NCBI GenBank assembly: GCA_015178975.1 | Contig: WHVD01000006.1 | Coordinates: 434,001-498,000, forward strand | DNA from: Hysterangium stoloniferum | Lineage: Eukaryota; Basidiomycota; Agaricomycetes; Hysterangiales; Hysterangiaceae | Reading direction: 5' to 3' | DNA length: 64,000 bases | Shown here: one piece after another, positions 41,180-52,813 of the stretch | Layout of the letters: every line of letters starts with the position of its first letter | Position numbering within the stretch: position 1 is the first letter of the stretch | Notes under the pieces: model-generated | Database searches by the model: none | Told to the model about the DNA's origin: nothing | Seen by the model: the letters and a program-made list of their open reading frames with translations, nothing else | Program-made: the position numbers and the translations under genes

Positions 41180-43575
41180 TGTTGAGTGTCAAGGGCAAGG
41201 TTTGCCTCCATTTTCTCAATGTTCATCCAAGGGATATCCCCAACAAAGAAATATGGCAGCCATTCTATCACAAAACCCAAGCCAAAGCCAGCAAGACTGA
41301 CTGTTGCTGAGTTGAAAATGGCCAAAGATGTCTCAATGAAAGAGCACAGATTCACAAAAAGCACAAACATCAAATACAACCAATGGCTTCATGAGGCAAG
41401 AACATGGTTGAAGGAGCTGGTGGAAACAGAACAATCCCCCAACCATTCCTTTGGGGGCAGACAAACTAGGTGACAGTTTTGACTGGATGCTGGGAGAGCT
41501 AGAAGGTGCATTCAATAACATACCAACTCAGGCTTCACCTTGGGTTCTTGGTTTATTTATCACATACAAGTGCTTACCCAGAAGACTAAAGTGACAACAG
41601 CATGGCAGATACATACAGCATTCAAACAGATGTGGGAAACTGTGTATGTAACTAAAAATTACTAGTGTCTTCTGTGTATTATGTATTATCACTGATGTTG
41701 TATGGTACATATAATTAGGGACCCTGATGGAAGATGGGATCACAAGAAAGGGACCAGTTGTGGCAATCCAGCCAATTGTTGAGAAGTTGAATGCACAATT
41801 GATGCCATCAAATGCCATGATAAAAATGAGGGAAGCCATTCATACTCTGCAGCAATGGCAAAACAGGGTATGGACAGAATGGTTCAATGGTCAAATAAGC
41901 TCTGTCCAAATTCAAGGCTAGAAGAACTTGAAAGCTAGCTATCCCAGGGAGAATACTGGAAGCAACTTCCTTTGCCATCAAGCACTTTATGATCCATGCA
42001 TTTGCTACAAGTGGATTCACCCTATGGACCTGGTATTTTTTGCAGCTACTAATTGAAGTGAAGTGCCAGAGTTTGACTATTTAATTTATTTCAGGAATTT
42101 TGAACTTGCCAAGCTGCAGTATAAGTATCTCACCCTGGACCTCAAAACAAATGACAATTACAGATATGCCCATTTCAAGGTCTCTTTACTCAATAGGAAG
42201 AACTGGGCTCACCATCAAACCAGGGATGAAATCATACATGGTTAGTTCTCTCTTTTTTTGAATGACCTATATGCTTGCTTTAATTTTGAAATGAATATAT
42301 CAATAAGGCACAAATACCAGATATACAAACAGCCAGAGAATCCAAACATCAACATGCATTTCCACTTTCTTCAGTGGCTCAAATTTTCTGAATGATCTAT
42401 TTACCACCATCCACTGGAAGTAGATGACTGCATTTTCCCCATGACAGGCTCCAATAGAATTGCCCAGATTGAGACCCCCCATTCCCCATGATACCATTCA
42501 AAGATGGCTCAATGAGTTTGTTGGAGCATGTGAGATTAATCTGGGTCAAGGCTGGCTGACGATGCACTGTTTTTGCCAAGGTGGAGTGCAGTATTGTTTT
42601 ATGTATGCATGCTTCAGGAAGTGATGGAGTCTGGCAGTCATTCAGTGGTGGGGAGGATGGGCTGAAGGAGAACATGTATGTGGTGGGCTCTATGCCTACT
42701 CTTAATGGTTTTGGCACAGATATCTAACTAAATCCCTAACTAACCCCTAAAACCCCCACCCACAATAATCACAGTGGGACACACTGATTTGATACCTGCT
42801 TGATGAACTGTATCACTATGAAGAATCTCACAGTGATGCACTCTGGCTGATGTCTCATGAAGCCAACAGGTCATTTCTCAGTGAACACATCGAGATGTGG
42901 CCACCTTTGAAACTCAAGCTACATGAAATGATGGTGGCACAGATGAAGGCACTTGAGGAAAATATCCTTGCCTCTTTAACTGCTGCCGCTATTGGTAAGA
43001 CTGCCATCTTTGCTGCTTTGGTGACAGGAACACTGGTGATGTAGGAGCAGTGGACTATGCTAGCCCACACTCTCAAACATCCCAAATGACACTGAGGGAG
43101 ATGGATAAGATAGATACAGATATGAATGCAGGCCCTGCCATGCTCACCTTGCCAGAAAACTGCAAGCTGCATATCCCATCAATTGCATGGAAAAGCTGGC
43201 TACATCTGCACTAGAAGCAGATAATCCACAATTGGGAATGTGCTGATCCACCCTGTGACCGCTACATCCCACTCAAGGATTGGGATCCTGAATGGCTGAG
43301 AGGGGAGAATCAGATGACATTCAGCATGAAGTACCACCAAAGAAAGCTGGTTGCAATAGAGTACATCAACAGGTGATTCCTTGCACATCATTTATCTACA
43401 TCTCATATCTCATCACTCAGTGTCATCCATCTGTCCATCAATTTCTCAATTCTCAATTCATGTTTGCATCATTGCAGATGTCAGCAAGATGAGACAGTAT
43501 TTCTCACTAAATAGCCAGCTACCCATGAAGGTCCCAAAAGATTGCTTGAAGCAATCACAGATGATCTGAAGAACA
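41180..43575 (+). pseudogene. Crypton-like tyrosine recombinase with GCR1-type C-terminal region (decayed)
   Basis: Read across frames, the strand shows the order known in fungal Cryptons: NIKYNQWLHEARTWL, DSFDWMLGELEGAFNN, ASPWVLGLFITYKCL, YSAAMAKQGMDRM, HFMIHAFATSGFTLWTR, FELAKLQYKYLTL, HFKVSLLNRKNW. Then comes the catalytic HCFCQGGVQYCF (normally H..RRGG.QYRF), WWGGWAEGEH, and LI-stop-YLLDELYHYEESHSD with the nucleophile Tyr at 42793. The C-terminal part (IPLKDWDPEWLRGE, YHQRKLVAIEYINR) matches the GCR1-type DNA-binding region. Introns are likely at 42241-42306 and 43374-43476. Losses are mostly Arg to Cys, Gln or stop, that is CpG transitions, plus frameshifts. Catalytic Arg residues are missing, so it is dead. 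Confidence 0.78.
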
Positions 43576-43576
43576 G

Positions 43577-43915
43577 GAAGCTCATCAAGTTGTGAAGGGG
43601 TCACAAGGTCAAATATAGATAAAATAAAAGTGAATAACAATTAACATACAAAATGATGACATGATATGCCACACTGGGTGATGTGACCAAGAGCTGTTTC
43701 AAATCTCAGTTTATACACCGAGTCTCAGTTTTACACACTTGAGCAGTTTCAATCCTCATTTTATGTTTTATACTACTACACTAAAACAAGACTGTACATT
43801 TCAATCCTTGTTTTATATACTAAATGATTTCAGTCTCAGTCTCAATTTTATATGCACACAAGTCAAGTCGCATGAAATACTCATTTTATATACATATACA
43901 TGAATAATTGTTTAT
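43577..43915. other. AT-rich tail with degenerate TTTCAATCCTCATTTTATA repeats
   Basis: Four or five loose copies of a motif like TTTCAATCCTCATTTTATA. No gene seen. It could be the end of the Crypton. Confidence 0.4.
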
Positions 43916-43918
43916 GTA

Positions 43919-44151
43919 CAAGAGAAAGAGAAAGAGATAGAGATAGAGAAAGAGATAGAGAAAGAGATAGAGATAGAGATAGAGATAGAGATAGAGATAG
44001 AGATAGAGATAGAGATAGAGATAGAGAAAGAGATAGAGAAAGAGAAAGAGAAAGAGAAAGAGAAAGAGAAAGAGAAAGAGAAAGAGAAAGAGAAAGAGAA
44101 AGAGAAAGAGAAAGAGAAAGAGAAAGAGATAGAGATAGAGAAAGAGAAAGA
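43919..44151. repeat. Hexanucleotide microsatellite (AGAGAA/AGAGAT)n
   Basis: About 38 units, with the AGAGAT variants clustered in the first half and AGAGAA in the second. Both strands read as long open frames (alternating Arg-Glu or Ser-Phe), which are artefacts of the repeat. Confidence 0.95.
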
Positions 44152-44481
44152 CCTTATGTACTGTACATATGTATGTATACACACACATGAGAGATGAAGA
44201 CAAACACCATCAACTAGATTGATAACATACCAAGGTAGGTTTTGTGGGATGAGATTGGAGGGGGGCAGGGGGAATTGGATGTGCACTCACCACTCTAATG
44301 CCAGCAGGAGGAAGGAAACAGGGGAGGGAAGAGATCAATAAATGGGCATACAGTAAAGCAGCAGATGGTGACTCACCACTGGCTGGCTGGCTGGCATATA
44401 AAAGGAGGAGCTCCAAATGAGCTTGGGTTATCTCTGGGTGTGATTAAGAGAGACATGGGTGAACTGAGAGAGAGATTCATG

Positions 44482-44512
<31 letters not shown>

Positions 44513-44980
44513 GGTCTGACCAGCATCTGTTGAGAACTGCTGGGAATGTATGCATAATAAGTTGGTGGAAACTTATTGGAAGCCTTCACTTTCTTGTAGA
44601 TTTTGAGTTTACTATTTATAAAGATTTAACAAGCTGCTAAATAATTTATAAATAGAGAAATTGTCTGAGTCAAATAATCAAGTGTTTGTTTAAGATTGAT
44701 TAACTGTGCTGTTAATGTGGGCTCTTGAATAACCTAAATGGGCAGGGATTTTAGTAACAAGGCTTTATATTTACATTTTGATTAGTAAGCCTAAAGGTTT
44801 CTGGGAGGCTGAGGGAACTTAGATGAATTAGCTAAGTTCAAGAGTTCTGATACAAGTTCAACATTCTGCAAGTGTAGGTGCTTGCAGTTAAATAATTTCA
44901 CACTAAGGCTATTATTGTGTCTTTTATTATGAAGGCTGTTGCTTCTGTGCTGTGCTATTGATAGTAGTAAAGATTATTTT
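44152..44980. other. No gene seen; includes an (ATC)n microsatellite at 44482-44512
   Basis: Anonymous sequence with a ten-unit ATC run. No recognisable domain on either strand. It ends with the target site ATTTT of the next LTR. Confidence 0.5.
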
Positions 44981-45747
44981 TGTTATGACCAGAAAACCTG
45001 CCAGACTCTGGGAACTACCCTATAGGCACCTGCACCCTTTATGCACCAGTTATCAGTTTACCAGAATACCCACCAGAATCCGGACATCAGACCTGTCCAT
45101 GCCTGACCTCTATTATCTCATGTACCAGTCACTGGAATACCCACCCAGGACCCACACACATTGTACCTGTCTATCTCCGACCCTGTCCCATGCATCAGTC
45201 ACCAGACTCCACTCAGCAAACCTGTCCATGCTCTAACTGAGCCCTGTTCCCATTATGGTCAAATGACCTGTCACATTTCAGACTCTGCCTCCACTCCATT
45301 CCATTCCTAACACCAAATTTGGTGTTTACTTATCTTGTTTTATGATTACTTGTTTGGATCTCATTATTACCAGATTTGGTATTGCATACATTCTAAAGTC
45401 TATATAACCTAGCTAATGTTGTACATACAATCTGGTCAGAAAATCAACTAAGTTTTTAGACTAAACCCTCCCCCAGTTACTTTACATACCCGCTCCATCT
45501 CCATCTCACAATGCTCGACCTCCTCAGAGCCCATGGGCTTTCCAACTGGTCCTTCAACATCAACCTCTGACCTATCAACCTCTAACCAATCATTTATGCC
45601 CAGACTCCCTGGGTTTCCTGTCCACCTGTCTGAAGTTGGACATGACGATCTTGTGAGGGTGCAGCCTATAAGCTGAAGCCGAGTCCTACTGAAATATCTG
45701 CAGGTTTCTCAAGAAACCCTCCACTAAGCTTTGCACAACCCTTAACA
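44981..45747 (+). mobile_element. Solo LTR, family B, 767 bp
   Basis: TGTTATGACC to CCCTTAACA, with target duplication ATTTT (44976-44980 and 45748-45752). The conserved block is at about 45653-45689. Confidence 0.9.
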
Positions 45748-46263
45748 ATTTTATTCAGTGATTTGGGCTTTTATACATGTATAGAAACCTGCTTAATAAT
45801 ACTTAAATAACTAATTTAGGAAATTATTAGAGTTTCCAAGGCTCCACAATGATGTCATTTGACTCCTTTTATGACTCAAAGATTGGGGCACTCAAGTCAG
45901 AATATATGCCTGGGATGGCCAAAATGGAAGTAAAATGTGCTAGATGGCTGAAATGGAAGTACATAAATACAGCCAGGCAGCTGTGAAAAATATACATGAC
46001 AACTTGTGAATGTATCATCACATCATCATCATGTGATGTCATGTGATTGAGATTAAATAATGTGCATATATGTATGCAGAAATATAAGTAATAAATAACC
46101 TGGCTACCCAAAATAGATAAACCAGCTTATTATTAATAGGTTTCGACTGCTCTAGGCTTCAATTATGTAGTGTGACATCATTCAAAGCCTTGAGTATGAA
46201 AAGTTAAAAGGAAACAGCCCAATTCTGGAAAATTAAGGGAAAATTTGTGAAAATAGACTGGAT
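45748..46263. other. No gene seen
   Basis: AT-rich anonymous sequence with a small CATCATCATCATGTGATG run near 46020. Confidence 0.45.
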
Positions 46264-46431
46264 ACATCACACTTTATCTTATGTCCTGGAACCCACTGGA
46301 CTCCACCCTTTCCCAGCTAGCTTCTCAAGTGTCCTTGGTCATTTCCTGACCCAGACTCCAGTTGGACTCCCTGCATGGGTTCTAGATACTTCTTTAATCC
46401 ATGACCCAACCTTCACTCAATCATCCTTGTG
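46264..46431 (+). mobile_element. Family D LTR fragment
   Basis: Matches the first part of the LTR at 40079 (TCCTGGAACCCACTGG, TTGGTCATTTCCTGACC, AACCTTCAC). It is joined directly to an inverted family B piece. Confidence 0.6.
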
Positions 46432-46859
46432 GTTAAGCTCTGGGCTTGCAGGTTGGTCTCTGGGGGAACCCCATGGATAATCTGGTAGGCAGGTAGGACT
46501 TGACTTCAGGTTATGTGCTGTGCCCTCACATGATTGTCATGTCCAACTTCAGACAGGGAGAACAGGAATCCCAAGAGGTCCAGGAATATACAAGGTAGAG
46601 GGTGGGAGACCTGGGGGTTCCAAGAATATGCTATGTCAAGTCAGAATTCCCATGGGCTCTGGGAATACACTGGTGCTGGTTCTTAGAGTGAGAGATAAAA
46701 TACTAGGTATGCTAAGTTGATTTTCTGATCAGATTGTAAGTACATGATTAACTAGACTATACATATAGAACTAGAGATTATTGTACTACAAATCCAGCAA
46801 GACAAAAAAGACAAAACAAGTAAACCAAAAAAGACTGGGCATACCATACTAGAGACAAG
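46432..46859 (-). mobile_element. Family B LTR fragment, inverted and decayed
   Basis: Reverse complement of the 3' half of family B, including the conserved block (GGACTTGACTTCAGGTTATG at about 46496) and TTTTCTGATCAGATTGTA near 46720. Confidence 0.6.
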
Positions 46860-47581
46860 TGTTAGGATCCTATCATCCTTTTGACACCCGCAACTTAGTT
46901 TTACCCTCATAACCTTCCACCACCCTACTCAGTATCCCCAACCATGATATCACTGCCTGCAGCACCCCAACACCTGTCCCTCTGTAGATTACCTTTTTGA
47001 CCATTTTATCCCATCTCTGTCCTGATACTCTCCCATCACCTGTTTGACATGTATGTTTTATTTGCCACCCCACAACCTTTAGAATACTTGTGTTTCATCA
47101 CATTTAGTCTTAGTTTGATCCTTGTCCTTTTTCCCACTTCCTTTGACCCATCACAACTTCTGCTTCCTTGATCAGCCTTCCAATCATCCATCATACTTTT
47201 GTGTAAAAACACTACCATACATATATGCTATAGTTCTTCAGTTCAAATATTGATTTAGATCACCCCTTTTGTGTCTCAGCCCCTTTACTTGCTTCTAATA
47301 CTCTTGAAGATGTCAATGGCCAGCCGCAACTCTGATCCTCACAACCCTTAGCATTTTGGCCTTCTGGCTAATTCAGCTAAGTATCATCTTCAGCCTAAAA
47401 TTGTACTACTTGCTCTTCCTGACATACTGGAGCAACCTAACAGTTAATGTGAGGGCACAACACATAAGTTGAAGCCAAGCTCCACTTGTTTTGTAGAACT
47501 GGACCTCCTCAGTTGAGTATGAAATACCCATCAGCCCTCCAACATCACTTCACCTTTGTCTTTAGACTTTAGATCTTAATA
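46860..47581 (+). mobile_element. Family C LTR, about 722 bp
   Basis: TGTTAGGATCC to TTAGATCTTAATA (usual end TTAACA). The conserved block variant (GAGGGCACAACACATAAGTTG) is at about 47451. No convincing target duplication. Confidence 0.7.
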
Positions 47582-48508
47582 TGAAGCCAATATCAAAGTG
47601 TTCATCTATAAATTCTCTGAGGGAAGTTAATTAATTCAGATTGTGAAAGAGAATTGATATGAACAAGAGGAGGTTCTATGTGATCCTCAAGGTTAATTTT
47701 GAGGTCATAGGACCCATGAGCAGCTAAAGTGTCAGCTTGCTGTTTACTGAAACATTTTCAAAGCCATGATACTTCCCCAGGCTGCCATTGAGATCAACAG
47801 CTGCCTCTGAAAGGGTAGTCACATATGTGGAGGTGCTGAGCTGAGAGATATTCAAGGAGAATGTTTGAAATCCATATAGTTTGCTAGCACATAAAAAGAT
47901 GTTAGTAGAAATCAAAGAGATAGATGGAGGTCCATAGTAGAGAGGGTAGCCAGCAGAGCTGCCACAGCCCTGGCCAAACCTGAAGGAGGAAACATTCAAT
48001 TGATAGGAGTCTGGAAAGTAAGATGGCCCAATACATAATTAATCAAAGGATTGTAGTGGGTGAGCCAGTTAAATGTATCCAAGGATGATCATGCAACTTG
48101 AATCCAACTGTGTCACATAGAAAGTAATTTCCTTGAGAGTTCCATATGGGAAAGTAACCAAAATGTCACATACTTGAGTGATAATACTGTTGATAGTGCC
48201 ATCAAAGAGTCAGAGGGAGACCAGGTTAACTGATTGAGTTTTGAGCTTGTGAATCATTAGGAAATCAGTATTGATCAGAGGGAGACCAGGTTAACTGATT
48301 GAGTTTTGAGCTTGTGAATCATTAGGAAATCAGTATTGATGAAGCAATGGATCAAGCCAGAGTCCACCAAAGGAGAGATCATTGTCCTTATGCCACTGCT
48401 TCTCAGCAGCCATTAGCTTGTCATCTGCACCAAGCTCCAAATCTTCTTTAGACTTGGTGTTAAAGTCTAGGTTTCTAAGGCTGAAGAGGATGGAACTCTG
48501 GGGGTCCA
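47582..48508 (-). pseudogene. Gypsy protease relic
   Basis: The minus strand reads LVDSG.IHCFINTDF, LFDGTINSIITQVCDI, VTFPYGTLKEITFYVTQLDSSC, GYIWLTHYNPLINYVLG. This aligns with the element A protease (LIDSGSTHCFIDTSF, LFDGTLNSIISQTCEL, VLGHNWLTRYNPLIDWVLG). It contains a tandem duplication of about 65 bp (48210-48274 and 48275-48338). A family B LTR follows at its 5' side. Confidence 0.75.
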
Positions 48509-49362
48509 TGTTATGACTGGAAAACCTGCTGGACTCCAGGCACTAACTTATATGCACCCACACCCTGCACACACCAGTTATCAGTTTATCGGAATACCCA
48601 CCAGACTCTAGATGTCAAACCTGTCCATGCTTGACCTTTGTCACTTCATGTATCAGTCACCAGAATACCTGCCAGAACCCACTCCTGTCTATCTCTGACC
48701 CTGTCCCATGTACCAGTCACCGGACTCTGCTTGGAAAACCTGACAGCTCTCTAACTGAGGCCCGTTCCCATTATGGTCAAATGACCTGTCACGATTCAGA
48801 CTCCATTTCCACTCCATCCCCATTATGGTTTAACTACCTGTCACAATTCAGACTCCACTCCGCTCTGTTCCATTCCTAACACCAAATCTGGTGTTTACTT
48901 ATCTCATTTCATGTTTACTAGTTGAGATTTCATTATTACTGGATTTGGTATGTTATACATTCCACAGTCTATATAGTCTGGCAGATGTTGTACATACAAT
49001 CCAGTCAGAAAATCAGCTTATGTAGATTCTCCCCAGTAATCTCAGTATATTTTCCACTCTATTCTCCTCTTTGAAACACACCACTCTTACTCATTGGAGC
49101 CCACAGGCTCTGACCCATCTATCACTTGACCTCCGACTCATCACCACCTGACCTCTCGACCTCTGCAGAATTCCCACAGTCGACCCTCTGACCTCTCAAC
49201 CCACCAACTACTCCCAGACTCCCTCAGGATTCCTGTCCACCTGTCTGAAATTGGATGACACAATCTCATGAGGGCACAGCCTATAAGCTGAAGCCAAGTC
49301 TTACCGGCTTTCCTGTAGGTTTCTCCAGAAACCCTCCAATAAGCTTTGCACACAACTTAACA
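48509..49362 (+). mobile_element. Solo LTR, family B, 854 bp
   Basis: TGTTATGACTGG to AACTTAACA, with exact target duplication GTCCA (48504-48508 and 49363-49367). Conserved block at about 49268-49300. Confidence 0.9.
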
Positions 49363-49852
49363 GTCCATAGAGTTAGAATGTACTTAATTGGGAGGTCTTC
49401 TATGGGACAAGTGGAGCTTGGCTTCAACTTATGTGTTGCACTCTTGCACAAATTGTTGGAGTATTCTGGTATTTTGAAACAAACAAGTAGTACATAATAA
49501 CTAAAAGTCCACACTTAGCTTAATCAAGTGGGAGGCCAGAAAGCTAAGAGTTGGTGTGATAAGAGTCTCAGCTGGCTGATGATGTCTTGAAGAGGATTAA
49601 GTAAATAGGTAGGGAAACTTAAGTTGATATTTGAACTAAAGAACTACATATAAAATGCAAGATGAGAGTTATATACTAAAATGAGACAGAAGACTGATCA
49701 CAGAGGTAAGAAGACAAACAGATCAAAAGAAGCAAGTGACAGGATGGAGGGATGATAGGAACTAAATGCAAGGTAATAGGAGAATACCAAAAAAGGTTTG
49801 AAGTGGCAAATGAAAGTGGCAAATGATGTGTACATGTAGCATGGATGACAGG
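49363..49852 (-). mobile_element. Family C LTR fragment, inverted, and anonymous flank
   Basis: Begins with the reverse complement of the family C 3' region (GGGAGGTC, GAGCTTGGCTTCAACTTATG at about 49409). The remainder to 49852 is decayed and not assigned. Confidence 0.5.
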
Positions 49853-51008
49853 TGTTAGGATCCCATCATATTGGTACCCCCATGATTTGTTTTTCACTAG
49901 AAAACCCTCATTGTCTCATTATCAGAGCCCCCACCCACATTAGTACCCGCTCCCCTGATACTTGTTCATAATGAGCTAGTGACCCATTCTATCTCTGCTC
50001 CATCTGCTCCTCCATTTCCATCTCCACATATACTCTTACTTGCCACCTAATATTGTTTTCTTAGTACTATACATTAGTTTCTATTGCTCCCCTCACTTTC
50101 CTTTGATCCTGTCACAACCGTCACAAGTCACAACATTGTCACAAATATTCAAAGGTAATATTTGACAACTCTTCAACTTATTGAATTCAACTTGATAAAC
50201 CCGAACATTATTCAACAATATTGAATCTCCTTCAACATGTCTCATTTCGACATCACAAATGATTTCATTATTAGATCATAATATAGTCATAAAGATATAA
50301 AGAAAAGCATAAAAGGGCCATGAAAGGAGTGAGGGAAGTCAGTTGAAATATCTGTAAATTAGTCATATTACTAATCTAACTTGTTGTAACTTCTTCAACA
50401 ACACTTCCGTGAGTCCTCACGACTGGTAATAGCCTCTTACTTCATCAACAGGGTGAATACATATATACTTCATCAAACAAGGCTTTCGAGTTCAATCAAT
50501 AGAATATTATTTGACTTTATTGAAGAATAATTGATTCGTGACAGATCTGTCCTACACTTCACTTCACTGATCAGCCTTCTGATCACCTGTCTCGATGTAG
50601 TATAAAACTCTTTCCATGTACACTACAGTTCTTCAGTTCAAATACTGACTTAGATTAGCCTCTCATTAATTTTTCACCTTCCCCTCTCATTGCTACATTC
50701 TTAAAGAGTGGTCTTTGGCAAGCTGCAACCCTCTACCACTCGACTCTTAGTGATTTGGCCCTCCAGTTGATTAGGCTAAGCGTTGACTCTTACTCATATC
50801 ATACTATCTGCACTGTTTTAAATACCAGAGCACCCTGACAGTTTATGCAAGGATACAATGCATAAGTTGAAGCCAAGCTCCATTATGATTATAGAGTCAG
50901 ACCTCCCAACTAGTACAATCTCTATTGTCAGCCCCCTGATTAACTCATTTCCCCTCATTGGCCCTCCAACTAGAGCTTTTCCCCTTCTTCCCAGCTTAGA
51001 TCTTAACA
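49853..51008 (+). mobile_element. Solo LTR, family C, carrying a nested LTR
   Basis: TGTTAGGATCC to TAGATCTTAACA, with target duplication ACAGG (49848-49852 and 51009-51013). It is 1156 bp long because a 434-bp LTR is inserted inside. Confidence 0.88.
50110..50543. mobile_element. Small LTR family E, 434 bp, nested in family C
   Basis: Ends TGTCACAA and TTCGTGACA, with flanks GATCC (50105-50109) and GATCT (50544-50548), a target duplication with one C-to-T change. Sequence is AT-rich with repeated TTCAAC motifs. Confidence 0.75.
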
Positions 51009-51288
51009 ACAGGGAAGGATTGGGATGGGAGCAGAATGGAATGATTAAAAGGGTAATCTACATAAACCAAGTATCAGGGTGCCAGGAGCAGTGATGCTCC
51101 AGTTGGGGGTACCAATATTGGGTTGTTGGAGAGGGTAAAAACAAGCTGCAGGGGCTTGCAAAGGCATGGATCCTAACAGATGATCAGAGTGAATAATATA
51201 TGAACTGGAGTGTCCCCTTAAGGGAAAAAATATGGAATTGGTTTCTCAATTCTCAGACTTCCTAAAGGATTGGGATTTAGTCACCCAG

Positions 51289-52103
51289 TGTTATGACCGG
51301 AAATCCCGCCGGACTCCGGACACTAACTTATATGCACCCACGCCCTATATGCACCCATTATCAGTTTACCGGAATTCCCACCAGACTCCGTACGTCAGAC
51401 TTGTCTACGTTTGTCTTCATTACATTGTGTTTCAGTCACCGGAAAACCCACCGGACTCTGTCTCTGTCTATATCTGACCTCGTCCCACACGTCAGTCACT
51501 GGACCCCACTCAGAAAACCCATCACCCCTCTAACAGAGCCCCATTCCCATTTTAGTCAAATGACCTGTCACGATTCGGACTCCACTCCCACTCCATTTCC
51601 CATTATGGTTTATGATTTGTCACTATTCGGACTCCACTCTGTTCTGTCCCATTCCTAACACCAATTTGGTGTTTACTATTCCCGTTTTATGTTTTGTTCA
51701 TTTCGTTTCATCATTACTGGATTCAGTATGACATTCACTCCACAGTCTATTTAAACTGGCAGATGTTGTACATACAATCCAGTCAGAAAATCGGCTTAGA
51801 TTCCCCCCAGTAATCTAATACATTTTCCGCTCTAAAAACCCTACTTGAATTACACTGCTCACACTAGTCGGAGCCCACGGGCTCCAGTACATCTATCTCT
51901 CTCACTAATCTCGACTCACGACCCACGACCTCCAACTATGACCCCTCAACCCACAACCCCCACCTGGAATCCCCAGGATTCCCATCCACCTGTCTGAAAC
52001 TGGACAACACAATCTAGTGAGGGTGCAGCCTATAAGCTGAAGCCAAGTCCTACCGGATATTCTGCGGGTTTCTCTGGAGACCCACCATGTACACACCCTA
52101 ACA
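51289..52103 (+). mobile_element. Solo LTR, family B, 815 bp
   Basis: TGTTATGACCGG to CCCTAACA, with exact target duplication CCCAG (51284-51288 and 52104-52108). It is the best preserved family B copy, with many CpGs. Conserved block at 52018-52050. Confidence 0.93.
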
Positions 52104-52813
52104 CCCAGGCTTGGTTCTTTGTGGGGTAATGGTAAACAGTATTATGGAAATTATGGAAAGTAAAATTAAGTACAGCTTTACTCCATGAGTTGCCTAACCA
52201 TCTGCTCATCTATTTTATTATAGTATAAATTAGATTTATGTAAAAGGAAAGAAAAGATTAATACATACATATTATATTTCCATGTGTCTGCATGAGTTAA
52301 TTTGTGTGCCTAGACACCATCCCAATCCCATGAACAAATGTATTATCCTGCTCAGAAGACATTAATACTCCAACTGCTTTCCCCCAATGACAAATTAGGC
52401 ACTGTTCCCACACACTTAGAAAACCCACTTTCAAGGGTGTGACTCTTGAAAATAAATGTATTGAACAAGTAAACAATCATTTGTGTCCAATATGAAGGTC
52501 TGCCTCTTTAAAATGTACACAGCTGGGAAATAAAAGTATACTCACACAATGAAATACTCTTAAGGCGAGAAAAAAAGGCAGAAAAATATTTCTGTACCTT
52601 TGGACCTTCAAAAATAAAAGGTGCTGGGTATAGTGTATGTCAAGCTTCCTGCAATAAATAAATGGAATGGGTGTGATGAAGAAAATGAGAAAATTGTTGT
52701 TGGATGCAACGATTAGTTTGTTGTCGTAAAATGTAGTTGTGAAAAGAGTCAGCTACACATTCTGCATCACGTGACATGCGTTGTGGTCGTAACTCTCGTT
52801 GGTGACTATACAG
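52104..52813. other. Upstream region of the linker-histone-domain gene; no gene seen
   Basis: AT-rich until about 52700, then sequence with more CpG near the start codon. No domain or LTR recognised. The promoter of the next gene should lie here. Confidence 0.5.

Noticed and set aside
43900..44286. Arg-Glu and Ser-Phe repeat proteins
   Set aside because: Pure products of the AGAGAA/AGAGAT microsatellite; no flanking coding signal.
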